DNA from: Xiphias gladius
Lineage: Eukaryota > Chordata > Actinopteri > Istiophoriformes > Xiphiidae
Direction: 5' to 3'
Assembly (NCBI RefSeq): GCF_016859285.1
Contig: NC_053415.1
Span: 25,362,001 to 25,426,000, forward strand
DNA length: 64,000 nt
Shown one piece after another: positions 11,527 through 22,574 of this stretch. The position numbers were made by a program, and so were the translations under genes. The stretch's first letter is position 1; each line of letters opens with the position of its first letter. The notes under the pieces are model-generated. The model ran no database searches, had not been told where the DNA came from, and saw nothing but the letters and a program-made list of their open reading frames with translations.

Positions 11527-12430
11527 CTAGAATTCGATGACTCTCCTGAAGGAGCCGACGATGGCGCAGGTGGCGGACCAGTCTCGGTACCTCCGGTACT
11601 CCGCAGGTCTCAGGAAGTACTGTCTGCCTCGGTAGTTGGGGTACTCGTAGAAGATCCAGTAGCCATTCATAACATTACAGGAGTAGACGTGGCGGTGATG
11701 GAAACGGTCAGACACACAGGGACAATCCTCCATGAACTCCATCGTGTGACCACTGAGGTCGGGCTTCTCATAGATACGCAATCTGTAGGAGCCTCGGTAC
11801 TGTGGGTCCGAAGGAAAATTAAATGATGTATTCAAGTTTATGACAAACTTAACAATAGACGGTGTTAACACAAAAATATGATCAAATGGCAAAATCCGTA
11901 CTATATATGAAGTCATCTTCAGTTTGTGAACACAGACTCTAAAGCAAGAGCCATGCTGATTTCTTTTATTTTGCAGCCTTTCGTTGTCTTCGCTGTCTTC
12001 ACAAATATTAACCCACTCACCAGTGGAATCATCCGGCATGAGCGGACACAGCTACTGAAGCCCATCCACCTCTGGTGATCAGGATACTCCCCTCTCCTCA
12101 TGAAGTACTGGTGGCCCATGAAGTTGGGTCGCTCATAGATCATGAAGCAGCCGCTCTCCACCCTGATGGAGTTGCATCGGCTGAGGTACGAGTGAAGCTC
12201 CATGCAGTCGTTGCTGCACGCGTAGCTCCGACCCTGGAAGTTCTTGTCCTCGTAGAAGATAATCTGGGAGGGGGGAAACGGAGGTACAAGTTTCGTGGGC
12301 TGTAGGTGGAGGTTGCCTGAGAGGTCAGCCCTGTGTTCAACATAAAACATACTGAGAGGAAACTGACAGGCTTTGTCGCAACTTTCATTCAATTTGAGCA
12401 GAGAGGACAAACAGTACTTACCTTCCCCAT
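11527..12430 (-). CDS. crygm: Gamma-M type crystallin retaining Trp (intact, 3 exons)
   Basis: Lens structural protein. Exons on the - strand are 12422-12430 (MGK), 12021-12263 (243 bp) and 11527-11799, 174 codons plus stop, with GT-AG introns. Exon 2 starts [15 protein letters not shown] and keeps HQRWMG. Exon 3 starts [18 protein letters not shown] and ends SFRRVIEF. Met is only about 10 residues, and Trp is present in QRWMG, GYWIFYE and RDWSA, so it is closer to ordinary vertebrate gamma-crystallins than the two Met-rich genes. The C-terminal SFRR(V/I)xEF ending is shared with the gamma-S-like gene at 22.6 kb. A variant poly(A) signal ATTAAA on the - strand lies at 11481-11486. Confidence 0.93.
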
Positions 12431-12466
12431 GGTCTCCGTTGGAGAGATTCCCCATGTTTTCAGGGC

Positions 12467-12509
12467 TTTTTATACCAACTCTCGACAAACAAAGTATTGT
12501 TATTCAAAT
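12467..12509 (-). promoter_or_regulatory. Gamma-M promoter: TATA and SOX-like box
   Basis: TATAAAAA on the - strand lies at 12467-12474 and ATTTGAATAACAAT at 12496-12509, with a 21 bp gap. Sequence and spacing nearly match those at 8668-8712. Confidence 0.7.
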
Positions 12510-13292
12510 TCTCTCATAGTTATAATTGAAGGCTGCTGGCACATGTTTACCTTTTTGTTGGTGCACAACATTGGGTCGGAAATATGGATTCGTATTAGAA
12601 AAAAAAAAAAGAATAAATAATTAACTGGTTTGGTGTTTTGACATGCATGGACAGAGGAAAAGACTGGTGTGGTATCCACACATCCCGTGGACAATGGCTG
12701 CAGAACAATATGGAACAGCCCTTTTGCATTAAATATGTTGCATAACAGAGCAGGAAACTATTTACTGTCCCTACCGCTCTACCTGAGAAACCCCACTGTA
12801 TGCAAATAAGTAAGTGCACTCTGTGCTGTTGCTCTGCAGGCTGCACTGCACGTCAAGATTTTATTGGGATTTGCACAGCGTTTCGATGTAATGTATGTTT
12901 CCCGTATGTGTGCGGGATGCTTCTGTCCACTTTTGTTTCATTTACTGACGCTTCACCCTTAGCGTCAGGTGCGGTGCAGAATTTTGTTCAAGCGCCTGAC
13001 CGTTTTTGGCTTAATGGACTACAACTCCCTGGATGTATCACAGCCATGTATAACTCGTTCAAGCATTCCGCTTTAAAGACGGCACTACGAAATTAGCATG
13101 TTGTCCCAATATTGGGTCGAGACATACTACATGATGACTATTATTTTATTTTGTGACATTGGCATCCGCTACAGTTTGTGGGACTTGTCTCTTTAATCAC
13201 ATTTAATTATTCACATACATCTATAATGCAAAAACATTTTCCATGTAGTCATGGTAAATATTTGGTGGTAGGGTGCCAGGCAGATGAAAAAC

Positions 13293-13324
<32 letters not shown>

Positions 13325-14330
13325 AAGTACACATCTCAATTTGATGATGTCCAATGTTATCAAAAGGGTAACGACCAGTGAAAGTATGATTTATGTAGCA
13401 ACTTTCATCCTGTTTATTAATGTACTATAAGCCTGTTATGTAGTATTAGTTACGAAAATCGTAAAATGTAAATGCATATTAATGTTATAATGTTAATGAG
13501 GTTGTCGTTATTGCCATTGATATCAATTTTTTTTTACATTATTTTGAACGATATTTAAAACAGAAAAGCTTAAGAGCATCTGCAAACACATGAAACCGTT
13601 ATCTCTGGTGTGTGGAAAGATTTTGGATGATATTACGACAACCATGAACAGAATGTGCATAATTCTCATGATTTATAGGTATATTTTAAGTTATATTACA
13701 TTAATCATACTTGATTTGACATTCACCATGATAAGTCAATTTATTTTTTCTTTTCTTAATTTTTGATTTGGTAAAACTCTAAGAGTTTCATGCTCTTGTA
13801 GTGTTTGTTACATATCACTTTGCCTGTGTGCTGCTTCACTAGGTCCATTCTGATCTTTTACTGTTGACCATTTGCCGTCGGGCCTGTCCAGAACCCCTGC
13901 ACCTTTTAATGTCTGTTTCCTGTCTCACACTCTCCAGTCTGCACTGCCACTCTCTATATGTTGTTCTGTGTTTAACACTAACCGTATGGATAAATTCCCC
14001 CACCACAGAAACCAGCTAATCCCATCTGGGGCAGACACTGGGATAGGCAACTCTGGCATTGTTCAGTATGGTATGTCTAAGCGTGGAGGAGATTAAGCAA
14101 CAGTGGACAAGCTAACCAGAAGTTATGGTAGATACATTCTTTGCCAGACACCTGACATTTTCTGTACTGTGACTGAAATAAGAAAAAACTGCCCCTCTAC
14201 TCAAATTTTTGAGGTATTTTAGAAAATTATAACTCTAGTAGCTATTAATGCTGGTGACCTAAGGGCCTATTTAAAGGCAACAAACCATGATGGAAAATTG
14301 GCAAATACATAGAATAAAAGTTTTAAGCAG
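12510..14330. other. Intergenic with an (AT)n tract
   Basis: No gene recognised. An (AT)n microsatellite occupies 13292-13322. The short frames 12800-13096 and 13872-14096 have no family features. Confidence 0.35.
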
Positions 14331-14396
14331 TTAAAGTTTATTGGGAAAACAGAACACTTAAAGTCTGGGAACGCTGCATTTAAACGAAGCCTGACT

Positions 14397-15297
14397 TCAG
14401 TTATAGTCGGTGATTCTTCTGAGGGAACCAACTCTGGGGCTGACGCCTCCCCAGTCGCTGTACCTCCTGTACTCTCCAGGCCTCAGGTAGTACATCCTGC
14501 CCTTGTAGTTGGGTTGGTCGTACAGCAGCCAGTGGCCGTCCACCACGATGCAGGAGTTGAAGTCGGACACGCTGAGTTGGTCCTGCACGTTTGGACAGTC
14601 GTCCACCAGCTCGTGCATCTGGCCAGACATGTCGACGTGTTCGTAAAGCTTGAGCCTGAAGGAACCTCGGTGCTGGGACAGGATAGAAAGCACCGTTACG
14701 ATCTCCGGTACAACAATATATCTCACAGAGATTTCTTTCTTGTTGTTTTTAAGCGTCTAAGTCGTCAGAAATGTTCCCACTGATACTTTTACTCTAGATT
14801 TACAAAGAACGAGCATATAAGAAGACCTCTCAAACCAGGTCTTCAGGACCTACCTGGGGGATCAAACGGCAAGATCTGACACACTCGCTGATGCCAATCA
14901 TACGCTGGTTATCAGAGTACTCCCCTCTCCTCAGGTAGTACTGGTTGCCCATGTAGTTGGGCCTCTCATAGACCATAAAGCAGCCGCTCTCCACCTTGAT
15001 GGAGTTACATCTGCTGAAGTAGGTGTGAAGGTCGGCGCAGTCGCTGCTGCATTCATGAGAGCGACCTTGGAAGTTTTTGTCTTCGTAAAATATGATCTGC
15101 AAAAGCAATCGTTGCACACACACACACACATGGAAGGATAGTTTCCATTTTTAATACAGTGCTGTGAAAGTCTCGCCGGGCAGTGATACAATAACTCCTA
15201 GAAAACGAAATATCATAAATTATACAAGAAAAAAAATTACAGTTCTGTAGAAGGTTTGAATCAAACCATAGCATTTAATTTTCTTTACCTTTCCCAT
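14397..15297 (-). CDS. crygm: Gamma-M type crystallin (intact, 3 exons)
   Basis: Lens structural protein. Exons on the - strand are 15289-15297 (MGK), 14854-15096 (243 bp) and 14397-14672 (276 bp), 175 codons plus stop, with GT-AG introns. Exon 2 starts [15 protein letters not shown], and its motif 2 reads [20 protein letters not shown]. Exon 3 starts [18 protein letters not shown] and ends SLRRITDYN. Only about seven Met by my count. Trp occurs in GHWLLYD and SDWGG, while the QRWMG site is QRMIG. AATAAA on the - strand lies at 14337-14342. Exon 2 contains the [17 protein letters not shown] block that is nearly constant across the cluster. Confidence 0.93.
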
Positions 15298-15357
15298 GGT
15301 TATGTTGGCATCAGACTGTATTGCCGCTCAGTGCTGTCCCCGAGCCAAGCCCCTGTG

Positions 15358-15431
15358 CTTTATAAAAAAAAAAAAGAAAGAAAGAAAAGGCAGCTGTGTG
15401 ATTGCACAGCATAAAGTATTGTCATTTAAAT
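15358..15431 (-). promoter_or_regulatory. Gamma-M promoter with expanded A/GAAA spacer
   Basis: TATAAAG on the - strand lies at 15358-15364 and ATTTAAATGACAAT at 15418-15431. The gap is 53 bp rather than 21-35 bp, because an A-rich/GAAA run (15363-15389) sits between the TATA box and the SOX-like box. Confidence 0.55.
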
Positions 15432-15667
15432 ACATCCCTCGCACCGATGATGGATCAAAGGTGGGGGGTGTGCGGGTGGGAAAAATCTGTTTATGTATAG
15501 ATGACTCTTGATGTGAGATGAGTTATTGTTCTTTCCTCCATGTTCATCAGAAATTTCCTCCCGAAAATGCCACTGCACAATAGACTGATAGAAGGTGTAC
15601 TGCACAGCATCAGCAAGATTAGATTGATAGGTAACAGGGTCTGACACATGATAATCCGGACAATCTA

Positions 15668-18018
15668 TCAGCTAAGATATTTTTTTGAGTCCATCCTTAT
15701 ATCAATTCTGCAGCTCCGGGGATCCTCCGAACCGGGCCAGTAGTCCACAGTGCGCCTGATGGAGCCGACCCCGGCGCTCCTGCCGCCCCGCTCACTGAGC
15801 CTCGTGTACTCCCCGGGCCTTGTCAGGTGCACCCTGCCCCGGTAGTTTGGGCGCTCATAGAAGAGCCAGTTGCCGTTGGTCACGTTGCAGGGGAAGATGT
15901 CGTTTATGTGGAAGCGGTCCATGACGCTGGGGCAGTCGTCCACCAGGGCCATCATCTGGCCTCCGAAGTCGATTCGCTCACACAGGCGCATGTTGAGTGA
16001 GGAGCCGGGCTCCTTGTTAGGAATGAGAGAGGGGGATTATTTCATGAACCAATAAGTGAATCAAACTTTATTTGTTTAGAACCATTCGTACAGATTAGTG
16101 CAAGTCAAAGTGCTAAAAGCGAAAGAAAGAAAGGAGGTTTTACAGCATTTCCTCAGGAACAGATCCAGCAATGGTTTACATTTGTTACATTTGTATGAAA
16201 ACTATTTTTTTCCCATGTGCTATTTACAGTGCAGCTGTAATGATGACATGCTACTTTATATAACCTGTCCTCTGAAATTAAAATCACTGAAAGATATTAA
16301 TCAATAGTTTAGTTAATTATAAATGTGTATAAAGTTATCTACAATAAACACTGTAGCAACGATTTTATATTGGACATATGCTATATATAATTATATATGA
16401 ATGAATGATTTTAAAATCGATAGTACCTGCACAGTTTATGTCTTTGGCTCTTCAAATTTACCTATTTCATGCGAAAGATTAAAAAACTTTTAGTGTTCCC
16501 CCAGCAATTTTATTCTGTTAAGTGTAACTTAACCCCCAGCTCTGAGCCTAAATCCAGCCACACCGCAGTTTTGAAACATGCTAAAAAGTGGGCAAGGGGC
16601 TGATGGTGTGGGGGAGGTCAGTGGTCAGCGACATCCCCAAGCCAGAGGAAAATGGAGAGCGACATAGAATCGCAAGGCACCTATACTGGAGGGCTCTTTG
16701 GAGGTGGAGGTCTTTTTTCCCCTCCAGAATCCCCTGAAGCGCACATTAGTTCTTGAGGGACCACGGGGGTCCCGAGCGGAATCAGTTTGAGCTGTTAGCT
16801 CAAGCCCCGGTAAAGCCCGAAGCTCTCGGAGCTGAGCCTGTGGTTAGAATAGCATTCTCGTGAAAAATGCTGGTTGCAAGTGTAGACAGCGGCCTGCTGC
16901 CATGGAGGGACCTGCTGCCATCTGCAACCACTGCCGAGCCACACGGGGGTCTGTTAGGGAAAGAATGCCGTCCGGTGGTGCTTCTACAGCCACCAGAAGC
17001 AAAGGTCCGGACCCCTGATCCAAAATTGAGAAATGCTAAGCAGAGGGTTAAACAATAGATAGTGTAAACTCCTGTGAATGACGAGCCTCGATCAGTATAT
17101 ATTTCAAAATTAGCATGGTATCACGGACTCCCACTCAAGGACGGGTGAGCGGAGAGCACGTTTCATCACGAGCATCATTCCTTTTATATAAATGTCATGA
17201 CGTAGAGAAGTCCCGAACAGTTGACCCTATGTCAGCGTTGGCCCTGCAAGGTTCAGGCTGATTCAAAACAGTGGATGGCGTGTTGAGCCATTGTCAACCC
17301 AGGAAATGCCCAATTTTAGAACTTTGGCAGGAGATGTCAACATCAGCGCCAGCACTTGATGTGTTTCATCATCAAGTACAGTCATATCATTCAGTTCACA
17401 CCTCAAAAACCATGTTTGGGCGTGCAGTCCCTCTTTAACATCTTTAAAAAAAAACGTTTAGAAAAAGATCCGACGCTAAAAATCCAACTGAGACAAAGAT
17501 GTAGTAGCTCTTCAAGGTGAAACGACAGCCTAATGGGAGTAAGAAGCTCTAATACTGAAATTATGTGGCATTTTGAAATGTATTGCACCGAGTGAATAAT
17601 TATTGTAAGGATCATTGTTCTGGTTGGAGAAGGGAATCTCCGTCACATCAACAGTAACGTGACATGGCAACATCTAATAGCCAATATTCAGTAAAAGAGC
17701 AAGTTTATCTCAATAAATTATTTTTCTGTGTAACTTCGGTTTATGTTTAGCCCTTGGCTTTGCCCGGAACAGTAGCTCACCATGGGGAATGAGGCGACAG
17801 GAGCTGACGGAGTCGCTGACACCCATCCAGGGACGGAGGTCCGGATTCTCCCCTCTCCTCGTGTAGTTCTGGTTGCCAGTGTGGTTGGGCTTTCTCATAG
17901 ATCACGGAGCAGCCGCTCTCCACCCTGACAGCGGCCGAGGGAGGCACATCAGGTCCGCACGGTCATTGATGCACTCAACATGGCGCCCAGAGAAGTTCTT
18001 GTCCTCGTAGAAGATAAT
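15668..18018 (-). pseudogene. Decayed gamma-crystallin (exons 2 and 3)
   Basis: Exon 2 (17781-18018) and exon 3 (15668-16012) lie in the right order on the - strand with an intact acceptor and donor, but no exon 1 or promoter was found. Exon 2 begins [15 protein letters not shown], then a short deletion near the LSR-CNSIR site and a one-base gain at the YERPN site shift the frame. It is 238 bp instead of 243. Exon 3 is open: RLCERIDFGGQMMALVDDCP through GSIRRTVDY. The usual stop after DY is TGG, so the frame runs on 24 residues to 15668. The motif-3 tyrosine is Cys. The gap between the exons is about 1.8 kb, against 70-250 bp in the intact genes. Alternatively exon 3 alone might be reused. 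Confidence 0.75.
16013..17780. other. Spacer inside the decayed crystallin
   Basis: This is the expanded intron between the two remnant exons. No gene or repeat family recognised. A GC-richer patch at 16560-17010 contains only a 63-codon chance frame. Confidence 0.35.
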
Positions 18019-19066
18019 CTAGACATGGAAATCGCAATGGTTTTGTTTAGATTTTTTGGGGTTTTTTTTTTTGTTCATTTAAAGCGCCGCAAAACCAGTT
18101 CACTACAAAAAAAAATGTACAGTACATTCTTCTGCATGATTGACCTCTCGTCTGGGCCAATTCAGTCCACCTTTTCTTCGTTTGATTTAAACCGATAACG
18201 AGTTATGACGCTCAGTAAAGCTAAAGAATTCTAAAAGAAAAACCCCGGGGGCCTGTTTGCACTTTGTTTATTTCACAACAAGAGCATTTTCCCCATCACA
18301 TATCAACGTGACCAGTGTACTGAGATGGTCAGGAGTGAAGCCTGTGCAGGTGAGAGCTGACAAGTTGCTGTGGGGTTGGTCTTGTGTTGTGGCAGGAGGA
18401 TTTTGCATGAAACAGTCCTGCGGTCACTGGATGGCTGGTGTTTTTGTATTACTCCTCAAATTACTTTTAGTCACTAGCTCATCCAGTCATCATCAAAGTT
18501 GCCCATGTGGAGGAGTTCTGGCATCAGTGGGGTTCTTGGTATGGATATTTTTCACGACTTTCACCTCTCGCCAGTTTCCAGAGTTCAGTTTCACTTCCCA
18601 GTGTTAATGTCACATATTCTTTTTTGTCTCTAGTCTGAATGATGTTTTGTTTTTTACAGACATAGCTTGTAAAATTTCACATTCTTATTCCACGATAATG
18701 GTGTTTTTAGTAGCACAGAAGCAACGTCACCCGTATCTTTGTCGATACTGTCTTTAACAGTGACCTTACCTTACACCTCATTTCTATTCTATGTTTGAAG
18801 ATATGACAGCTGGGTACAAATGCTTGTGTTAGTTTGACCTTGTGTTATTAGTAACATCAACTCTCTACTGCTGCCCTCTGGTGGAGATGTATGTTTTTTC
18901 TACTCAGTATTTCCACACCAATAAAGAAAAAATACTTTGAATGTTTGGATCTCGATTTTTATTATCGAGTTGTCCGTGTACTCATTTGTAGAATGCTAGA
19001 TATATGTTCTTTGTTAACCTAGTGTTATTACAAATCTTAGGAAGGAGAAAACAATCCCACCGGACT
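18019..19066. other. Intergenic, nothing recognised
   Basis: No gene recognised. ATGGGGAAA on the - strand at 18288-18296 looks like an MGK exon but has no GT donor, so I do not call it. Confidence 0.3.
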
Positions 19067-19331
19067 TCCAATTAGTCGCTTTTATGGTGCTTTCGCTCAT
19101 ATCACATGGTCTTCATCCGCAGATGGAATTTGCTCGGTCTTCAAGGAAATGTAAAAGTTTAAATTTCCAATTTTTCTGAGCACTTGAAGGACTTTTCATC
19201 CCTGTTGCCTGAAAAAACTGAGGTTTAGAGGTTCACTCTTCTCACTGACTTTAGAAACACAATTCCAAACTCCACCTGCTGATGAAGATCATGTGATGTA
19301 ATCAAAAGCAAAAGAACAGCGACTAAATGGA
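19067..19331. mobile_element. Short palindromic MITE-like element
   Basis: The ends are inverted copies: TCCAATTAGTCGCT at the left and the reverse complement of TCCATTTAGTCGCT at the right. Further inside, the left arm TCACATGGTCTTCATC pairs with the right arm's TCACATGATCTTCATC. The unit is about 265 bp with no coding capacity, as expected for a non-autonomous DNA transposon. No target duplication was resolved. Confidence 0.55.
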
Positions 19332-20057
19332 CCTTGAATAAACTTTAGGCCTCAGGCCCAAAGATGTTCAGGTTTAAATTTACTTTACTCTCTGAACTGT
19401 ATCATTTATAGTAAATGTGTCAATGAAAAGTAGATTGAGTGAAAAGAGCAGAAAGACCTTCCTTCAGCTCTACAACAGATAACGCTTGAGTCTCAGTGTG
19501 GTAAGTGTCAGTGCTTGAAGTATTTCATTCAGTCCTGATGAGAGTCAGGATGTCAGGCCACGACCCCGTCACGTGCTCCAGGGAAAACATGTCCTCCAAA
19601 CACAGAGCAAGAACAAAACCAAACACACTTTAGCACTGACGCCATTTTATTCAGCGTGTGAAACAAGGCAAAGAGCAGAAATTTCACAAGAACCATTCTT
19701 CGGTCTTCAGAGATCCATGAGACGCCTGATGGAGCTGATCCTGGAGCTGTTGCCGCTCCAGTCGCTGAAGCTCCTGTACCGGCCTGTCCTCAGGTAGTAG
19801 AGGGACAGCTCGCACAGCAGCCAGGGGCCATCCATCACGTTGCAGGGGTTGAAGTTGGACACTCGGAAAGGGTCCGTGCGGTTGGGGCAGGCGTCCGTCA
19901 GCTCTATCATCTCACCTCCCATGCCACAATGCTCGTACAGCCTCGTCCCGAAGCTGCCACTGTGCTGGAGAGGGCAGGAGGTGTCACGTCCCGGCAAAAG
20001 TCAAGTGTTTTTCACAGGTCATTCAGAATCACAAATCTTTATGCATCAAAGACATGG

Positions 20058-20520
20058 CTTGACATTTTGGTAAAGAGCTTATTTGCTTTGTTAAGAGTTA
20101 GATAAGAAGATTGACACCACACATGTCTGTACGCTAAATATGAAGCTACCGCGAGCAGCTAGTTAGCTTAGCTTAGCATAAAGACAGGAAACAGCAGAAA
20201 AACACCTTGCCTGCCTCCGACCAAAGATCTGTAACCTACTCTCTTGGCTGGTTGACTGACTACTGGTCCCAACCTAGAAATAGTTGGACACAAAACCCCT
20301 CATAAAATTGGTAAAAGGCATTTTTGACACTTTTGGTTTTCGACACCATTAAATTAACAAGATCTAACGTGAGCTTAAGACTTTAGTGCTGATACACAGA
20401 TTGTACTTCCTTTGGACAGGGCCAGGCTAGTCGTTCCCCCCTGTTTCCGGTCTTTATGCTAAGCCAAGCTCACTGCCCGCTCACGGCTGCTCAAAATCCT
20501 AGCTAGGAGGCGAAAAATTA
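20058..20520. mobile_element. Teleost palindromic dispersed repeat (MITE-like)
   Basis: The left arm contains GACATTTTGG, then AGAAGATTGACACCAC and TTAGCTTAGCATAAAGACAG. The right arm contains the reverse complement, with TTTCCGGTCTTTATGCTAAG. I know this family from many fish genomes as a non-coding inverted-repeat element. A shorter relative lies at 50945-51130. Confidence 0.65.
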
Positions 20521-21029
20521 CATTTCTAAATTCCTAAAATGTAAAACTCTTACTTTAAACCAATATCTACTGATACAAATCGGACTAAATCAGCTCTGAT
20601 ATGTGGGAAGGAACTAAAACTCATGTTATAGTGATGAAAAAAACAGTGCCTTACGCCTTTTGTTGGAACGGTTGAAAATACACGTACCAAGAGCTGGTGA
20701 GAATTCCTTGCTAAGTAGAAACGTAGCGTTTTTTCACAACATCCGGATTTACAAAACAGTCGTCGATAGAATCCTCACCTTTTTCTAATTATATGTGGAT
20801 CAGTAAATTGTGAAAATGCAGTTCTATAAGGGAAAAATTGTCTGGACATGAACTCGAGATCCCTCAAAACGCTAAATTTCATACTTTGGCAAAACTTTAC
20901 TTTAAGTCCCCCTATTTATGATATGACAATAAGATGGGGTTGTAAGCGGATCTAAGTGTTTATTAATGGATTTAATGTGGGTAACATGAGTGGAGGCTGC
21001 TGTATAAACAGAGTATGAGTGACGGTGAC

Positions 21030-21158
21030 CCAACAGTCGGCTGGTTAGGGCGCTGAGCAGCAAAGTCCCCAGTTCGACTCCCAGCCGGTCGGACCGCTCC
21101 CCTACTCCCTCTCCCTGCATTTCCTGTCCACCTTCCCTGTGCCTGTCAAATTAAAGGT
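21030..21158 (+). mobile_element. tRNA-derived SINE-like element
   Basis: A box A-like TGGTTAGGGCGCTGAG is followed by a box B-like GTTCGACTCC, then a pyrimidine-rich CTCCCTCTCCCTGCATTTCC body and a TCAAATTAAAG tail. The order and tail fit a tRNA-headed SINE. There is no cloverleaf, so it is not a tRNA gene. Confidence 0.6.
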
Positions 21159-21847
21159 ACAGCTCCTTGTTAAATGTGTATATGCTGCTCGTAAATGTTG
21201 AATGGGGGAACTTAAAGTACATCTTTACCATGAACCTCTAATGCAAGGGCAGAGCAGGGAGCATACACCACATTTACAGTTTGATTTTGGTCTGTGATCA
21301 AATTCAGTTGTTTTACACCTTCGGGTTATTTGACCTTAAGTACCTAATATGAAAAGCTTTAATGCCATCCAAGGTGTATAAATGAAGGACTCTGTTCACC
21401 AGTATGAGGATATATGTCAGATATTATTTGGATCAAAATCACAAAAAGTAAAAGAAAAAGGGACCAGACGCATTCATTCATGCTGGTCATGCCCAGTTAG
21501 TCGGAGTACTCTCCCCTACTCATGAGGTTCTGGTTCCCCATGTAGCCGGAACAGTCCCTGCTCAGTTCTTTCACCACCTTGTGTTTGTTTTAAAGGGACA
21601 ATTCAGTGAATTTGTACAGTGTGCACGAAGCTGGGCAGGTAGATGTATGAATAAACAACTATAAACAAGGGTCTCTGAATATGTTCTGAACACTAGTAAC
21701 AGATTTATGTTGAGCATATCAAGCCCGTCATCACTACTGATGTTCTGAAAGTCCCTCAATGTGAATCTCATAGACAACAACCGTTTATTTTTTTAAATAA
21801 ATTAAGTTAACTGCAAATATCAAACTCTTTGACACTAAAGTGGCTCC

Positions 21848-22135
21848 AGGCGGCACGGTGGTGCAGTGGGCCTCTCTGCGTGGACTGTGCGCGTCCTCCC
21901 CCCCTGTGCCCGCCCGGGTTTCCCTTGGCTGCTCCGGCGTCCTCACACAGCCCAAGGACATGCAGGTTGACAGAGAGGCTCTAAAACTGCCCCTGGGTTT
22001 GTACTGTGAGCGTGATCGGCCGTCTGTCTGTATGTGTTGGGCCAAAGGTCAGCTGGGACTGGCTCCAGTGACCACCCCCCCCACCCCTGTGACCCTCTAG
22101 GGGATAAGAGGTATAGCTAATGGATGGGCGGATGA
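21848..22135 (+). mobile_element. Teleost 'GGCGGCACGGTGG' dispersed repeat
   Basis: It starts GGCGGCACGGTGGTGCAGTG, carries CAAGGACATGCAGGTTGA in the middle and ends GGATAAGAGGTATAG followed by AATGGATGGGCGGATG. This start, centre and end are those of a common fish SINE-like repeat. The copy is diverged, and its chance frames are not genes. Confidence 0.7.
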
Positions 22136-22574
22136 AGTGGCTCCTTTATGGCATGAGGAAGTATGTGTTGTGGTGTCCAACGGCATTGATGTGGACTTAT
22201 TCATGACCAGATTAAAACGGGGGGGGGGGGTAACCACTGAGCATGAGAAACAGTAGTTTAAAGAATATGATATCAAAATAGCAGTAATTATATCAATACT
22301 GCCATGTCCAGGTGGCCTGTTTGTGAGCCGGTGAGTTAAATCAGTCGCTACCAAAGTATTTATTCACAAGCACAAAGAGACTAGTTTACAATGGATCGAT
22401 TTATTTATTGCCAGGTACAGCTCTTTGTCACAGTCCAATGACACATCCCAGTCAACATTATTTTATCAACGTTACCAGTTTCCACAAATAGAGGACTTTT
22501 AGAGGAGGAAAGGGGTGTTTTCGATGAAGCTGAAATGTAAATGAAGTCAAACAAAATTAAAGGGAGATCCCCGA

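Larger units (their letters stand above)
19707..21565 (-). pseudogene. Decayed gamma-crystallin (exon 3 plus exon 2 scrap)
   Basis: Exon 3 (19707-19964) is open and starts HSGSFGTRLYEHCGMGGE after a good CTCCAG acceptor. It has lost about six codons of the YEQPNYRGR turn (it reads WLLCELSLYYLR), and the conserved RPGEYR is RTGRYR. About 1.5 kb upstream a scrap of exon 2 remains (21481-21565): LSR joined by an internal deletion to YMGNQNLMSRGEYSD, followed at once by a stop. Motif 1 and exon 1 are gone. A palindromic repeat and a SINE-like element sit in the gap. It is clearly non-functional. Confidence 0.75.

Noticed and set aside
18288-18296. ATGGGGAAA on the - strand as a possible exon 1 of the decayed crystallin
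   Set aside because: No GT donor follows and there is no TATA or SOX-like box upstream.
21045-21090. Possible tRNA gene
   Set aside because: Box A and B motifs are present, but there is no cloverleaf or acceptor stem. The body and tail are those of a SINE.
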